NCBI RefSeq assembly: GCF_014844035.1
Contig: NZ_CP062159.1
Coordinates: 2,914,001 to 2,978,000 of the forward strand
Direction: 5' to 3'
Source: Flavobacterium sp. MDT1-60
GTDB taxonomy: Bacteria > Bacteroidota > Bacteroidia > Flavobacteriales > Flavobacteriaceae
Length of the DNA stretch: 64,000 bases
A program made the translations under genes and the position numbers. Within the stretch, counting starts at the first letter, position 1; each line of letters opens with the position of its first letter. A model generated the notes under the pieces. It was given only the letters and a program-made list of their open reading frames with translations, was not told where the DNA came from and did not search any database. This document shows positions 53,395 to 63,200 of this stretch, piece after piece.

Positions 53395-54045
53395 ATGAAA
53401 AAGTATCATTTATTATTCGTTGTTTTTTTCTTTTCGCTGGCAATGTCGGCACAGAGTTCAGGGGCATTTTTGCTTAATTTGTACGGAGGTTATACTTTTA
53501 AGGACAAGGTGGAATTTGACAACTCTTATGCTTATGTAGAAGATGGTTTTGAATACGGTGCAGGTTTTGAATATTTTATAATGGATAATGCTTCTATAGA
53601 ATTAAAATATAACCGACTTGATACAAAAATGCCTTTATACACGAAGGCTTTGACACCTAATAATCCTGTTCCCGCTGGGACTCAGCTTAATGCCGGAGAT
53701 GATGAAGGTGCTATTAATTATATATTAGCTGATTATACGTATTATTTCGGGTCAAGTTCTCAAAAAGCATTACCATTTTTAGGAGCAGGAGCAGGTGTAG
53801 CGATTCTGGAATCACCTCAAAGTGGAAACGGAACTTATTTTGCGTGGGAAATTAAAGCGGGTGTAAAAGTAAAAACTAACTCACCATTATCAATTAATCT
53901 TCATGCTTATTTGCAATCTATGTCGGCAGCTGTTGGATATGATTACTATTGGGACTACTATTGGGGCCCTGTGGGAGTTACTGATTATGCATCAACATTT
54001 CAGTTTGGACTGGGAGCTTCTCTAAGCTACGACTTCAGTAAATAA
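53395..54045 (+). CDS. Outer-membrane beta-barrel protein
   Basis: 216 residues with signal peptide MKKYHLLFVVFFFSLAMSAQ. The mature part alternates short amphipathic strands (LLNLYGGYTFKDKVEF, FEYGAGFEYFIMDNASIELKYN, ADYTYYFGSSSQKALPFLGAGAGVAIL) and ends with FQFGLGASLSYDFSK, typical of an eight-strand OmpW/OmpA-like barrel. No specific function can be assigned. It is 43 bases upstream of the small periplasmic helical protein and probably in one operon with it. Confidence 0.8.
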   Translation: MKKYHLLFVVFFFSLAMSAQSSGAFLLNLYGGYTFKDKVEFDNSYAYVEDGFEYGAGFEYFIMDNASIELKYNRLDTKMPLYTKALTPNNPVPAGTQLNAGDDEGAINYILADYTYYFGSSSQKALPFLGAGAGVAILESPQSGNGTYFAWEIKAGVKVKTNSPLSINLHAYLQSMSAAVGYDYYWDYYWGPVGVTDYASTFQFGLGASLSYDFSK

Positions 54046-54088
54046 ACAAGAAAACCATAGAAAAAATTTACCCATTAAAAATTAAATT

Positions 54089-54568
54089 ATGAAAAAGATA
54101 TTTTTATTATTTGTCCTTATTATGACAACAGGTGCATTTGCACAATCAAAAGAAGATGTGGCTATTATTCAGTCTGTATACGGTAAATCTAAAACAGATT
54201 TAGTTAAACAATATTTGAGCCTAACCGATGCTCAGGCCGCAGCGTTTCAGCCTATTTATGATAAATATGAAACAGAAAGAAAAGCATTAGGTCAGAAAAA
54301 AATTGAAATCATTAATGATTATGCGACTAATTATGCAACACTGGATGATGCAAAAGCAACACAATTGACGGAAGCCAATCTTAAAAATAATATAGAATTG
54401 GATAAACTTTTGTCTTCGACTTTCAGTAAACTTAAAAATGCAATTGGAGGTATAAACGCCGCTAAATTTGCACAATTAGAACAATATCTTCAAGTAACCA
54501 TAAGAGCGGAAATTCAGGATTCGATTCCTTTTATTGGTGAAATTGATAAATCAAAAATTAGTAAATAA
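54089..54568 (+). CDS. Small secreted helical protein, LTxxQ-like
   Basis: 159 residues with signal peptide MKKIFLLFVLIMTTGAFAQ. The mature region is almost all helix, with YLSLTDAQAAAFQPIYDKYETERK near 40-65, an LTxxQ-type motif like those of Spy/CpxP-related periplasmic proteins, and a long Lys/Glu-rich helical hairpin. A chaperone-like or envelope-stress role is possible, but the resemblance is short. It follows the beta-barrel gene and probably shares its transcript. Confidence 0.65.
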   Translation: MKKIFLLFVLIMTTGAFAQSKEDVAIIQSVYGKSKTDLVKQYLSLTDAQAAAFQPIYDKYETERKALGQKKIEIINDYATNYATLDDAKATQLTEANLKNNIELDKLLSSTFSKLKNAIGGINAAKFAQLEQYLQVTIRAEIQDSIPFIGEIDKSKISK

Positions 54569-54570
54569 AG

Positions 54571-54640
54571 GTTCTAAGGTATTGAGGTTCTACTGTTTTT
54601 CATAAAACCTTAGAGCCTTAGAACCTCAGTACCTTAGAGC
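54571..54640. repeat. Inverted repeat / possible terminator after the LTxxQ-like gene
   Basis: GTTCTAAGGTATTGAGGTTCT (54571-54591) and AGAACCTCAGTACCTTAGAGC (54620-54640) are complementary at about 19 of 21 positions. They begin right after the stop and could end the transcript. Confidence 0.65.
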
Positions 54641-54687
54641 TTCCAAAAGATAGTTATTTTATAAAAAAGGATTGCAATGATATAATA

Positions 54688-54715
54688 TTTGAATGGTATA
54701 CTAGTGGTATTTTTG
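54688..54715 (+). promoter_or_regulatory. Possible promoter for the SpoIIAA-like gene
   Basis: TTTG (54688-54691) and TATTTTTG (54708-54715) fit the -33 and -7 boxes, but the 16-base spacer is shorter than usual. Confidence 0.3.
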
Positions 54716-54792
54716 ATAGCATTTCATATTGACTGTGAAAAAGAAATAATTTATCAACTTGACAAATTAAAAATAATTCAAAATATAACATC

Positions 54793-55167
54793 ATGATACA
54801 TCAAATTGATACAACAGATAATATAGTGGCTTTTAGAGCATTGGCAGAAGTAACTAAAGACGATTTTCTGAGTGTAGTAGTTCCTGCGGTTGAGCATTTA
54901 GTGAAACAAACCAATGAAATTAATTTTTTATTAGTTCTGGATACCGATCTTGAAAATTTTACTGCCGGTGCCTGGCTTGAAGATGCATTACTGGGATTAA
55001 AACATCTTGGAAAATGGAACAGAGCAGCTATAATTACAGATTCAGAAGATATTATTTCTTTTACCAACGGATTTAGTTATGTCGTTCCGGGAGAATTCCA
55101 CGGATTCAAAAAATTAGAATTTAATAAAGCCTTAAACTGGGTCGAGGGAAATATTAATATAGCATAA
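54793..55167 (+). CDS. SpoIIAA-like (STAS/SEC14-type) protein
   Basis: 124 residues, cytoplasmic. The fold pattern is that of the SpoIIAA-like family: IVAFRALAEVTKDDF at the start, INFLLVLDTDLENFTAGAWLEDALLGLKHLGKWNRAAIITD in the middle, and FSYVVPGEFHGF at the end. Members bind lipophilic ligands or serve stress signalling, but no role is known here. It has its own predicted promoter. The inverted repeat of TTTCAGGTTTCAAG type follows. Confidence 0.85.
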   Translation: MIHQIDTTDNIVAFRALAEVTKDDFLSVVVPAVEHLVKQTNEINFLLVLDTDLENFTAGAWLEDALLGLKHLGKWNRAAIITDSEDIISFTNGFSYVVPGEFHGFKKLEFNKALNWVEGNINIA

Positions 55168-55190
55168 AATTTGTTTCAAGGTTTTCTTTG

Positions 55191-55361
55191 TTTCAGGTTT
55201 CAAGTTTCAGGTTCTCTGCGAACGTTAAAAAATCAGCCACGCCTTCAGGAATCTTCTACAGAACTATAGAAACTCATGAATTTTTCGTGGCTAATTTTTT
55301 GTTTATTTTTTTTCGTTTTCAGAATCACATGCAGCATTCAACCTGAAACCTGAAAAACCTG
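55191..55361. repeat. Inverted repeat with TTTCAGGTTT ends
   Basis: TTTCAGGTTTCAAGTTTCAGG on the left meets AACCTGAAACCTGAAAAACCTGA on the right, with GCCACG and CGTGGC as inner pairing partners. It fills the convergent gap between the SpoIIAA-like gene and the minus-strand small genes. Confidence 0.6.
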
Positions 55362-55401
55362 ACACGAGGCTTTAGCCGAATTGGCGAAGCAAACAAAATT
55401 T

Positions 55402-55671
55402 TTAGTGATTATACTCGATACCACTACTATCAGTAACTTCTCTTTTTGCTTTCGAAGATTTTTCTAAATGTTTATAGCAGGCTGAAGCTAATAATGGCAG
55501 TGCAAGACCTCCAACAACTGCTGCTGTTTTATTGTGCCCTACTTTTTTTAATACAGCACCAATAACAATTGAACTGATACCGGCACAAACTAAATTTTTA
55601 ACTGAAAGTTTTGATGCCGGGTTTGGTGTAATTCCGTGCAATAAAGGGTCTATAAAATTTAAATTTTCCAT
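55402..55671 (-). CDS. Small hypothetical membrane protein
   Basis: 89 residues. Two hydrophobic stretches are visible, LVCAGISSIVIGAVL (about 27-42) and TAAVVGGLALPLLASACY (about 48-66), joined by a short polar loop (KKVGHNK), so a helical hairpin in the membrane is likely. The C-terminus is charged. I do not recognise a family. It is the last of three small minus-strand genes that seem to form one unit, about 40 bases after the next gene. Confidence 0.6.
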   Translation of the reverse strand: MENLNFIDPLLHGITPNPASKLSVKNLVCAGISSIVIGAVLKKVGHNKTAAVVGGLALPLLASACYKHLEKSSKAKREVTDSSGIEYNH

Positions 55672-55709
55672 GATTATTGTAATTTTATTTGTTTAAACTT
55701 TTTTGTATT

Positions 55710-56108
55710 TTATGAGGAGATCTTTTCATGATCTGTTTCGATCTCAATTTTTTCAATTTCTACTTTTTCTTTTTTAATGGCTTGTCTTAATAAGGCTAAA
55801 AGACTCATATAAATATTTGCTACAAAAACCAGCGAGAATCCTGCCAAAATATAGCCACGCCAGTCATTTAACAAAAGTTTATAATCTGTAAAGAATAAAC
55901 AGGCAATTGTGACATAATGACTAAAACAGTATTCACACGTAAAAAGATAAAACGCTTTTCGTGACAATAATGTCCTGTCATTTTTAGAATGTCTGACACA
56001 CCATTCGCGAGGTTCCCTAAATATTTCTTCATGCGTTACAGTCCAACTGATACATGCAATTGGAACTGCTAAAACAAAAAGCCAAATAATTTGGGTTAAA
56101 AGATCCAT
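55710..56108 (-). CDS. Hypothetical membrane protein, DUF1360-like cysteine pair
   Basis: 132 residues. Three hydrophobic segments are predicted: IIWLFVLAVPIACISW (about 7-22), HYVTIACLFFTDYKLLL (about 64-80) and YILAGFSLVFVANIYMSLLALL (about 86-107). A CEYCFSHYVTI motif just before the second segment recalls the CxxC of DUF1360 membrane proteins but is not a firm match. The tail is a charged helix (KKEKVEIEKIEIETDHEK). It starts 15 bases after the acidic protein gene, so the two are probably co-transcribed. Confidence 0.6.
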   Translation of the reverse strand: MDLLTQIIWLFVLAVPIACISWTVTHEEIFREPREWCVRHSKNDRTLLSRKAFYLFTCEYCFSHYVTIACLFFTDYKLLLNDWRGYILAGFSLVFVANIYMSLLALLRQAIKKEKVEIEKIEIETDHEKISS

Positions 56109-56123
56109 AAATAGATGTTTTGC

Positions 56124-56495
56124 TTATTCTCTCGGATGCGTTTCAGGAAAATGTTCTGCCTCGAAATCGTCCATATCCTTTGTGTCGTCATCTATATGCT
56201 CTTCCTCGTCTTCGGGCTGGCTATGATCATCGACATCGTCCGGAATGTATTCAGTATCCTTTTCTTCATCATTAGTAATTAAACCATCTTCATTAATGAT
56301 TCTTTCTTCATTCGGAATGTTTTCATTACGGTTAGAATCATTTGTCTCATGATTAACATCTCCTATAAATTCCCCGCGATACTGTTGCTCATATGGATCT
56401 TCGTCTTTTTTATAATTATCAGTATCAATAAGTGTTTCCTGATCGATAAAATCCGGGTCTTTCGGACCATAATTTTCGTTGTTATACTTTTCCAT
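56124..56495 (-). CDS. Acidic low-complexity hypothetical protein
   Basis: 123 residues, strongly acidic, no signal peptide and few hydrophobic residues, so probably disordered. The C-terminal half is a run of Asp/Glu (PEDEEEHIDDDTKDMDDFEAEHFP). It could be a regulatory or ion-binding stress protein, but no family is recognised. First gene of the three-gene minus-strand set 56495-55402. Confidence 0.6.
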   Translation of the reverse strand: MEKYNNENYGPKDPDFIDQETLIDTDNYKKDEDPYEQQYRGEFIGDVNHETNDSNRNENIPNEERIINEDGLITNDEEKDTEYIPDDVDDHSQPEDEEEHIDDDTKDMDDFEAEHFPETHPRE

Positions 56496-57229
56496 GACGT
56501 TTAAATTTAATTATTTCCCTGGAAGAAATCTTCCGATTTTTACTTTAAAGGCTTGTATTTTACAAAATTAGCTTTTGGATCGTTTGAAATTGTTACAGAA
56601 AATTGGAATCTATTTCTATAATTATCAGTTGAAACGAAAAATAGAATGCTTCAGCCGGAAAACTTAATTATGAGTTTTCTACCGTTATTGATTCGAGAAA
56701 AATTTTAATTGGCGGAATTGTTTGTTATCATTTAAATTCTCCCTTTTAAAAGAAAAATGTTAGATAAATAAGATTTTACCGAATAATTTTTTATTTAAGT
56801 CATCGATTACATTATTGTTATTGTTTTAAAAAGCTCTTAGAAGAAATAAAAGGATTGAACATCTATGATTTTAACTGTAAAACCGAAAGTAATATAAATG
56901 AAAGGTTTTTCGTTAAAAAAATAAGTAGAAAATTTTATTAATAAGTACTTATTTCTTATATTTAGCAAATAGAGTCGTTGTTTATTCTTTTTTATATTCT
57001 TCAAATAAAAGCCAGTTTTTCTATTTACAACATAAGCCTTGACGCTCCTTTGAATTGATAGTCTAAGCGTTACTAAAATTTAAATTTTATTTTAAAAAAA
57101 TGAACCCCAAAAGTTTTTTTAGAATAATTGATAGTCGTTGATATACAATTTTTTAAACGCCTGCCTTTTACATAACAGTTGCCCATTTTTTTGCAAAAAG
57201 CGCCAAAACAGTTTTAATACAAAGAATTT
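56496..57229. other. 734-bp AT-rich intergenic region upstream of the adhesin gene
   Basis: No open frame of note on either strand. It contains the divergent upstream regions of the acidic protein and the adhesin. A TATATTTA at 56957-56964 is one base off the -7 consensus but has no clear TTTG 19-21 bases before it. No hairpin repeat of the kinds seen elsewhere in the window was found here. Confidence 0.5.
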
Positions 57230-60200
57230 ATGATATTAATTCACTCTTTGATTGATTTTAAAACGATTAAAAAAGTTTTAGTTTATCTGTTTTTTATTGT
57301 ACCAATTTATACAATTTCTAATGACGTAAATGCAAATACACCCGGAATTATATGTCCAGAGGGAGAACCATCGCTTCTGCCAGATAATTTCGATTTATCT
57401 GGAACAGCATATACTGAGAAAACTAGTCTGAATTGTACCTTAAAAGCTGTTGTTCCTGAACCAACAATTACGGTTCAGCCAGCCGGAACAACAATTTGTT
57501 CCGGAGGAAACCATACATTATCTGTAACAGCAACTAACGATACGCCAGGCTTAATGTATCAATGGTTTAAGAGTACAGATAATATTATTTTTACAGCTGT
57601 TTCCGGAGCAACATCAGCAACATATATAACACCAGCTTTGACACAGACGACTTATTACAAAGTAACTGTTTCAACTGGTGGAAATGAATTGGCAATAACC
57701 TCAGTTGTTGCTCCTGTGGTTGTTCTGCCAAATATTTTAATTACTAAGCAACCCGTATTAAGAACAAATATTTGTAGTGGTTCAACAGCAACTTTAAATG
57801 TAACAGCAGTCGGAGGTTCTGGTAATTATAGTTATCAATGGAAAAATTCTACGGTATTAGCCGGCCCTTATACTACTATTTCAGATGCTAATTCAGCATC
57901 TTATACAACTCCTGTTTTAACACAAAATACTTTTTATGTAGTTGAAATTTCAGATACTACTCAGGGATGTAATCCCGTTACTTCAAATGTTTCAGGAGTT
58001 ATGATTCCGGGTATTATTAAACAGCCCATAACTCCTGCTACTGTTTGTGTTGGAGGAACAATTTCACTGTCTGCTACAGCTTCTGCAAATGGAGGTTCAG
58101 CAACATTTACGTATCAATGGCAAAGTTCTTTAGATGGCACAACAGCATGGACCAACATTTCGGGCGGGACAGGCAGTTCAACAGCAAATTATACTTCTGG
58201 AGGTTTAACAGGCACAACATATTATCGGGCTGTAATCACGTCTTCAAATCCAGGATGTACACTCATAACTGATACAGTTATGGCAACTGTTATTCCTGAT
58301 CCAACAATTACAATGCAGCCAATTGGCGGAGATATATGTGAAGGAGGAACCTTTACAATGTCATCCGCTGCTGCAAATGGTTCCGGAAATTTTACTTATC
58401 AGTGGCAAAAATCATTAGATGGATTAACAGGATGGACAAATGTAACTAATGGTACAGGTGCCAATACAACAAGTTATACAACTGGCCCTGTTAGTATGGA
58501 TACTTTTTATAGATTAAAGGCGATTGATTCAGGCATTGGTTGTGGTGTTGCAAATTCAAATCCGGCTAAAGTTGATATTTTCGAATCTCCAATAATAAGT
58601 ACACAGCCTATAGATGGAAAAGTTTGTATTAATCAAACCAATACATTTACAGTAGTAGCTTCCGGAAATATTCTACCGGGAAGTATATTATATCAATGGC
58701 AGACGGCAACAGTTTCATCAGGACCATATTTAAATGTAACTGACGGAACAGGAGGTACAACAGCCTCTTACACAACACCAACTTATGCAACAGCAGGAAA
58801 TAGATATTTTAAGGTTTTAATCTCTCAATCGCAAGCAGCTTGTAGTACAATTTCAAATCTGGTTACTTTGAATGTCTCTGATAGAGCAGTAGCCCCAATT
58901 GGCAGTGTTACGCAACAGCCATCATGTGAGTATGCTTATGGAACAATATCAATTTCAAATCCCGATTTGGGAACAGGATACGAATATAGTATAGATGGGG
59001 TTAACTTCCAGACAAGTAATATTTTTACCAATCTTGCATCCGGTGTTAAACAAGTCTCTGTTAGAGAGCTTGGTTTAAATACTTGTATCTCTCCTAATAC
59101 CGAATTCACAATTTTCGACAGATTATGCGCAGTTCCTGAAGTCTTTGCAACCATTTCAGGAAATTCAGGAGGAACCACAGGAACACATAGTATTTTAGAT
59201 TCTGATTTATTGAGCGGAGTAATTTTAAATCCGGCAGATGTGACTGTAACTGTAAATTCTATCTCGAGTTATTTAACATTTAATGCTGTTACAAACACTA
59301 TTTCAGTATTACCCGGAACACCTGCAGATTATTATACACTGAACTATACAATTTGTGAAAATGCAAATGCTTCCAATTGCTCAGCCGCTACAGAAGTAAT
59401 ACAAGTAACTACGGATGGAATAGATGCTATAACTGATATTGTTCCTACTATATTAAATGGATCTATAGAAAATTTAGCTGTTGTAAATGTTTTAACAAAT
59501 GATAAACTGGTTGGTATACCAGCAACAACTTCAAATGTTCAGATTTCGGTTGTTCATCCTGCTTTGCCTGCTGATCCTAATGTTCTTTTGGTTCCTGTTT
59601 TAAATACGGCAACAGGAAATGTAGATGTACCGGCAGGAACTGTAACTGGAATGTATGAAATAGAATATAAAATATGCGAATTAGCTGCTCCCGGAAACTG
59701 CGATACAGCAAGAATTGTAATGTCAGTAGGAGTAGCCCATATTGATGCTAATGATGATGTAATTGAAAATATTAATGGGTTTCTTGGTCGGCTGAATGTG
59801 ATTAATGCGATCGAAAATGACGAATTAAACAATGTGCCAATTAGTAGTGCAACTTTTAATGACATAACGATAACGCAAGGTTCTGCTGCGCTTCCTTTAT
59901 ATTCAGGAGCGAACGTCCCACTATTTAGTACAACAACAGGAAATGTAAGTGTACCTGCGGAAACTCCGGCAAAGACTTATTTTATTACCTACCATATTTG
60001 TGAGAAATTGAATCCAGCCAACTGTTCAGATGCCAGTATCGCAATTGTTGTAGATGCCAGTCCGCTTGTCGCTAATGATGATATTGTGAATAATATTAAT
60101 GGTTTTGAGGGAGCTGGTAATGTAATTAATGTTTACGCGAATAATGATTTTTTTAACGGAGCTATTGTTAATATAAGTTTAGCAGGTTTTATTACACCAA

Positions 60201-63200
60201 AAATTCTAAGTCCGGCTGCTTCTATAAATGGTGGCCCCATCCCTGAATTGATTGTCACTACCGGAAGGGTGAATGTTCCGGCGGGAACTCCGGCGGGAAA
60301 ATATCAGATCAAATATCAGTTATGTGAAAATCTTAATTACGGTAATTGTAATGATGCCATAATTACAATAAATGTAATTGCACCGACAATTACAGCAACA
60401 GATGATTTAATAACAGCTGTAAATGGCTATAGTGGTAAAACAAATCTTCTGATCGCTTATGATAATGATTTATTAAATGGAGGTACACTTGATCTTAATA
60501 CTGTAACCTCTACTCTTATATCTGGTCCAAGCGCAATAAACGGAGACCCAATTCCGTCATTTGATACAGCAACGGGGGGCGTAAGTGTTCCTCCGCTAAC
60601 GTCTGCAGGAGAATATAAATTTGTTTACAAGATTTGTGAGAAGCTAAACCCAAACAATTGTGATGATGCAATCATAACTATTGTTGTTGTTGCGGCTCCA
60701 ATTGTTGCAGAAGATGATGTTCCTTTTGAAGCTTTAATTGGATTTACAGGAAATTCAAACACTATAAATGCTTTAGGGAATGACACTTTAGATGGTGTTG
60801 TAGTAAATTCTTCAGAAGTTGAAATAAATGTTCTAATACCGGCAACTTCTATAAATGGAAATCCTGTTCCAATTTTAAATCCCCTAACCGGAAATGTTAA
60901 TGTTCCGGCGGGTACTCCGGCAGGCAGCTATTCTATAACTTATCGTTTAACTGAGAAATTAAATCTTGCCAATAACGATACAGCAGTTATAATAATAGAT
61001 GTTATAGCTGCGGCTATTGAAGCAAATGATGATACCGTTGCTAATATTAATGGTTATATCGCAACAGGGAATGCAATCAATGTTTTAATTAATGATACGC
61101 TAAATGGACTAAGTACAAACTTAAATCAGGTAACTGTTACAGTTGATGCTCCTGCAAAATCAATCAATGGTGGGCTGGTTCCTGTCCTGCAGCCATTAAC
61201 CGGCATTGTAAGGGTCCCGGCAGGAACTCCTGAGGGAAATTATGAAATCAAATATCACATTTGCGAAAAAATAAACCCAGCCAATTGTAATGATGCAATA
61301 GTATTTATTAATGTAGTTGGCGCACCAATTGACGCAGTTGATGATGATATTTCTTCAATTCCGGTTAATGGATTTGCAGGATCAGCAAATGTGGTGAATG
61401 CTTTGACTAATGATACTCTTAACGGAATTGCTATAATTCTGTCCCAGGTAACCATAAGTAATGTCATTCCGGCGAGTGCTATTAATGGTGGGGCAATTCC
61501 GGTATTAGATGCAACAAACGGATATGTTAGCATTCCTGAAGGTACAACAGCAGGCACTTATTTTATTACTTATCGTCTAAACGAGAATATGAATCTTTCA
61601 AATTTTGATACTGCAACCATAACGATCGCTGTTACAGCTCCAAATATTATTGCTAATAATGATTCTGTAGTTAATATTAATGGATGCAATGGAGCAAATG
61701 ATGTAATAAATGCTATTACAAATGACAGATTAAACAGCATGGATATTCCATTAATTAAAATTGATATTACATCAGTCAGTACAACAACGCCTGCAAATTA
61801 TGTTTCAGGAAATCCAATTCCGGTACTGAATGTAATAACGGGAAATGTAGACGTACCTGTAGGAACATCAGGAGGAACTTATACCATTCATTACAAAATT
61901 TGCGAAAAATTAAACCTTTCAAATTGCAGTGAAGCAGATATTGTTTTAAATGTTTCAGCAACAATAATTGATGCCAATAATGATCTTGCGAGTAATATTA
62001 ATGGATATACAGGAGCTTACAATGTTATTAATGCTGTAACAAATGATCAGCTTAATGGTGTGCCTGTTCAGGCACTTCAAATTGATATTCATTTAATAAA
62101 CACAATAGTGCCTGCAACTTCAACAAATGGAATTGTGCCAGTATTAGATTTGTCTACCGGAAATGTTGACATTCCAGCTGGAACTTCGGGAGGAACTTAC
62201 ACAATTCAATATGAAATTTGCGAAAAATTAAATCCAGTCAATTGTAGCCAGGCAATAATTGTCGTTATTGTGAACGCGCCTCAAATTAAAGCTGAAGATG
62301 ATTTAATTTCTAACGTTGGGGGTTTTCCCGGTGCACCAGAAGTAGTGAATGCTTTAACTAGCAATGATAAATATAACGGAGCATTTTTAAGTGATATTAA
62401 TTTAGTAATAAGTACTATTGTATCTCCTGCAACATCAATTAATGGAGGTGTAGTTCCTTTCTTCTTGCCTGCAACCGGGCTAGTTACTATTCCGCAAAGA
62501 ACGCCCGCGGGAACTTATCAAATTAAATATGCAATCTGTGACAGGTTAAATCCTTTAAATTGTGATGAAGCAACTATCACTGTTCTTGTAGTAGTGCCGC
62601 CAATTGTTGCAAATGATGATTTTGTAGATAATATTAACGGAAATACAGGGGCAAATAATGTATTAAACGCTTATGATAATGATACTTTAGATGGCAATCC
62701 TATCACAATTTTGAATTCAGGAGGTACATTAGTTTCCGGACCAGCTACTATCAACGGTGCTCCCGTTCCTTTATTTAATGCTGTGACAGGAAATGTAGAT
62801 GTTCCGGCAGGTACGCATGCGGGAGAATACTTTATTGTTTATAAAATTTGCGGCAAATTAAATCCATTTAATTGTGATGAAGCTGTGATTAAAATTAGAG
62901 TGGTTCCCGCACCAATAGACGCAGTTAATGATAACGCTTCTGGAATCAATGGATTTGTTGGGACAACAAATGCTATTAATGTTTTAGATAATGATACTTT
63001 AAACGGAGTTTTAGTTATTCCGGCAGCTGTACTTATTAGCAATGTTATTCCGGCAACAGCAATAAACGGAGGAGCAGTACCAGTATTAGACGCTGTAACG
63101 GGTATTGTTAATGTTCCGGCAGGAACAACTCCGGGAGCCTATACAATTACATACATGCTTCGGGAAGTATCAACCTTGAGCAATAATGATACAGCTACTG

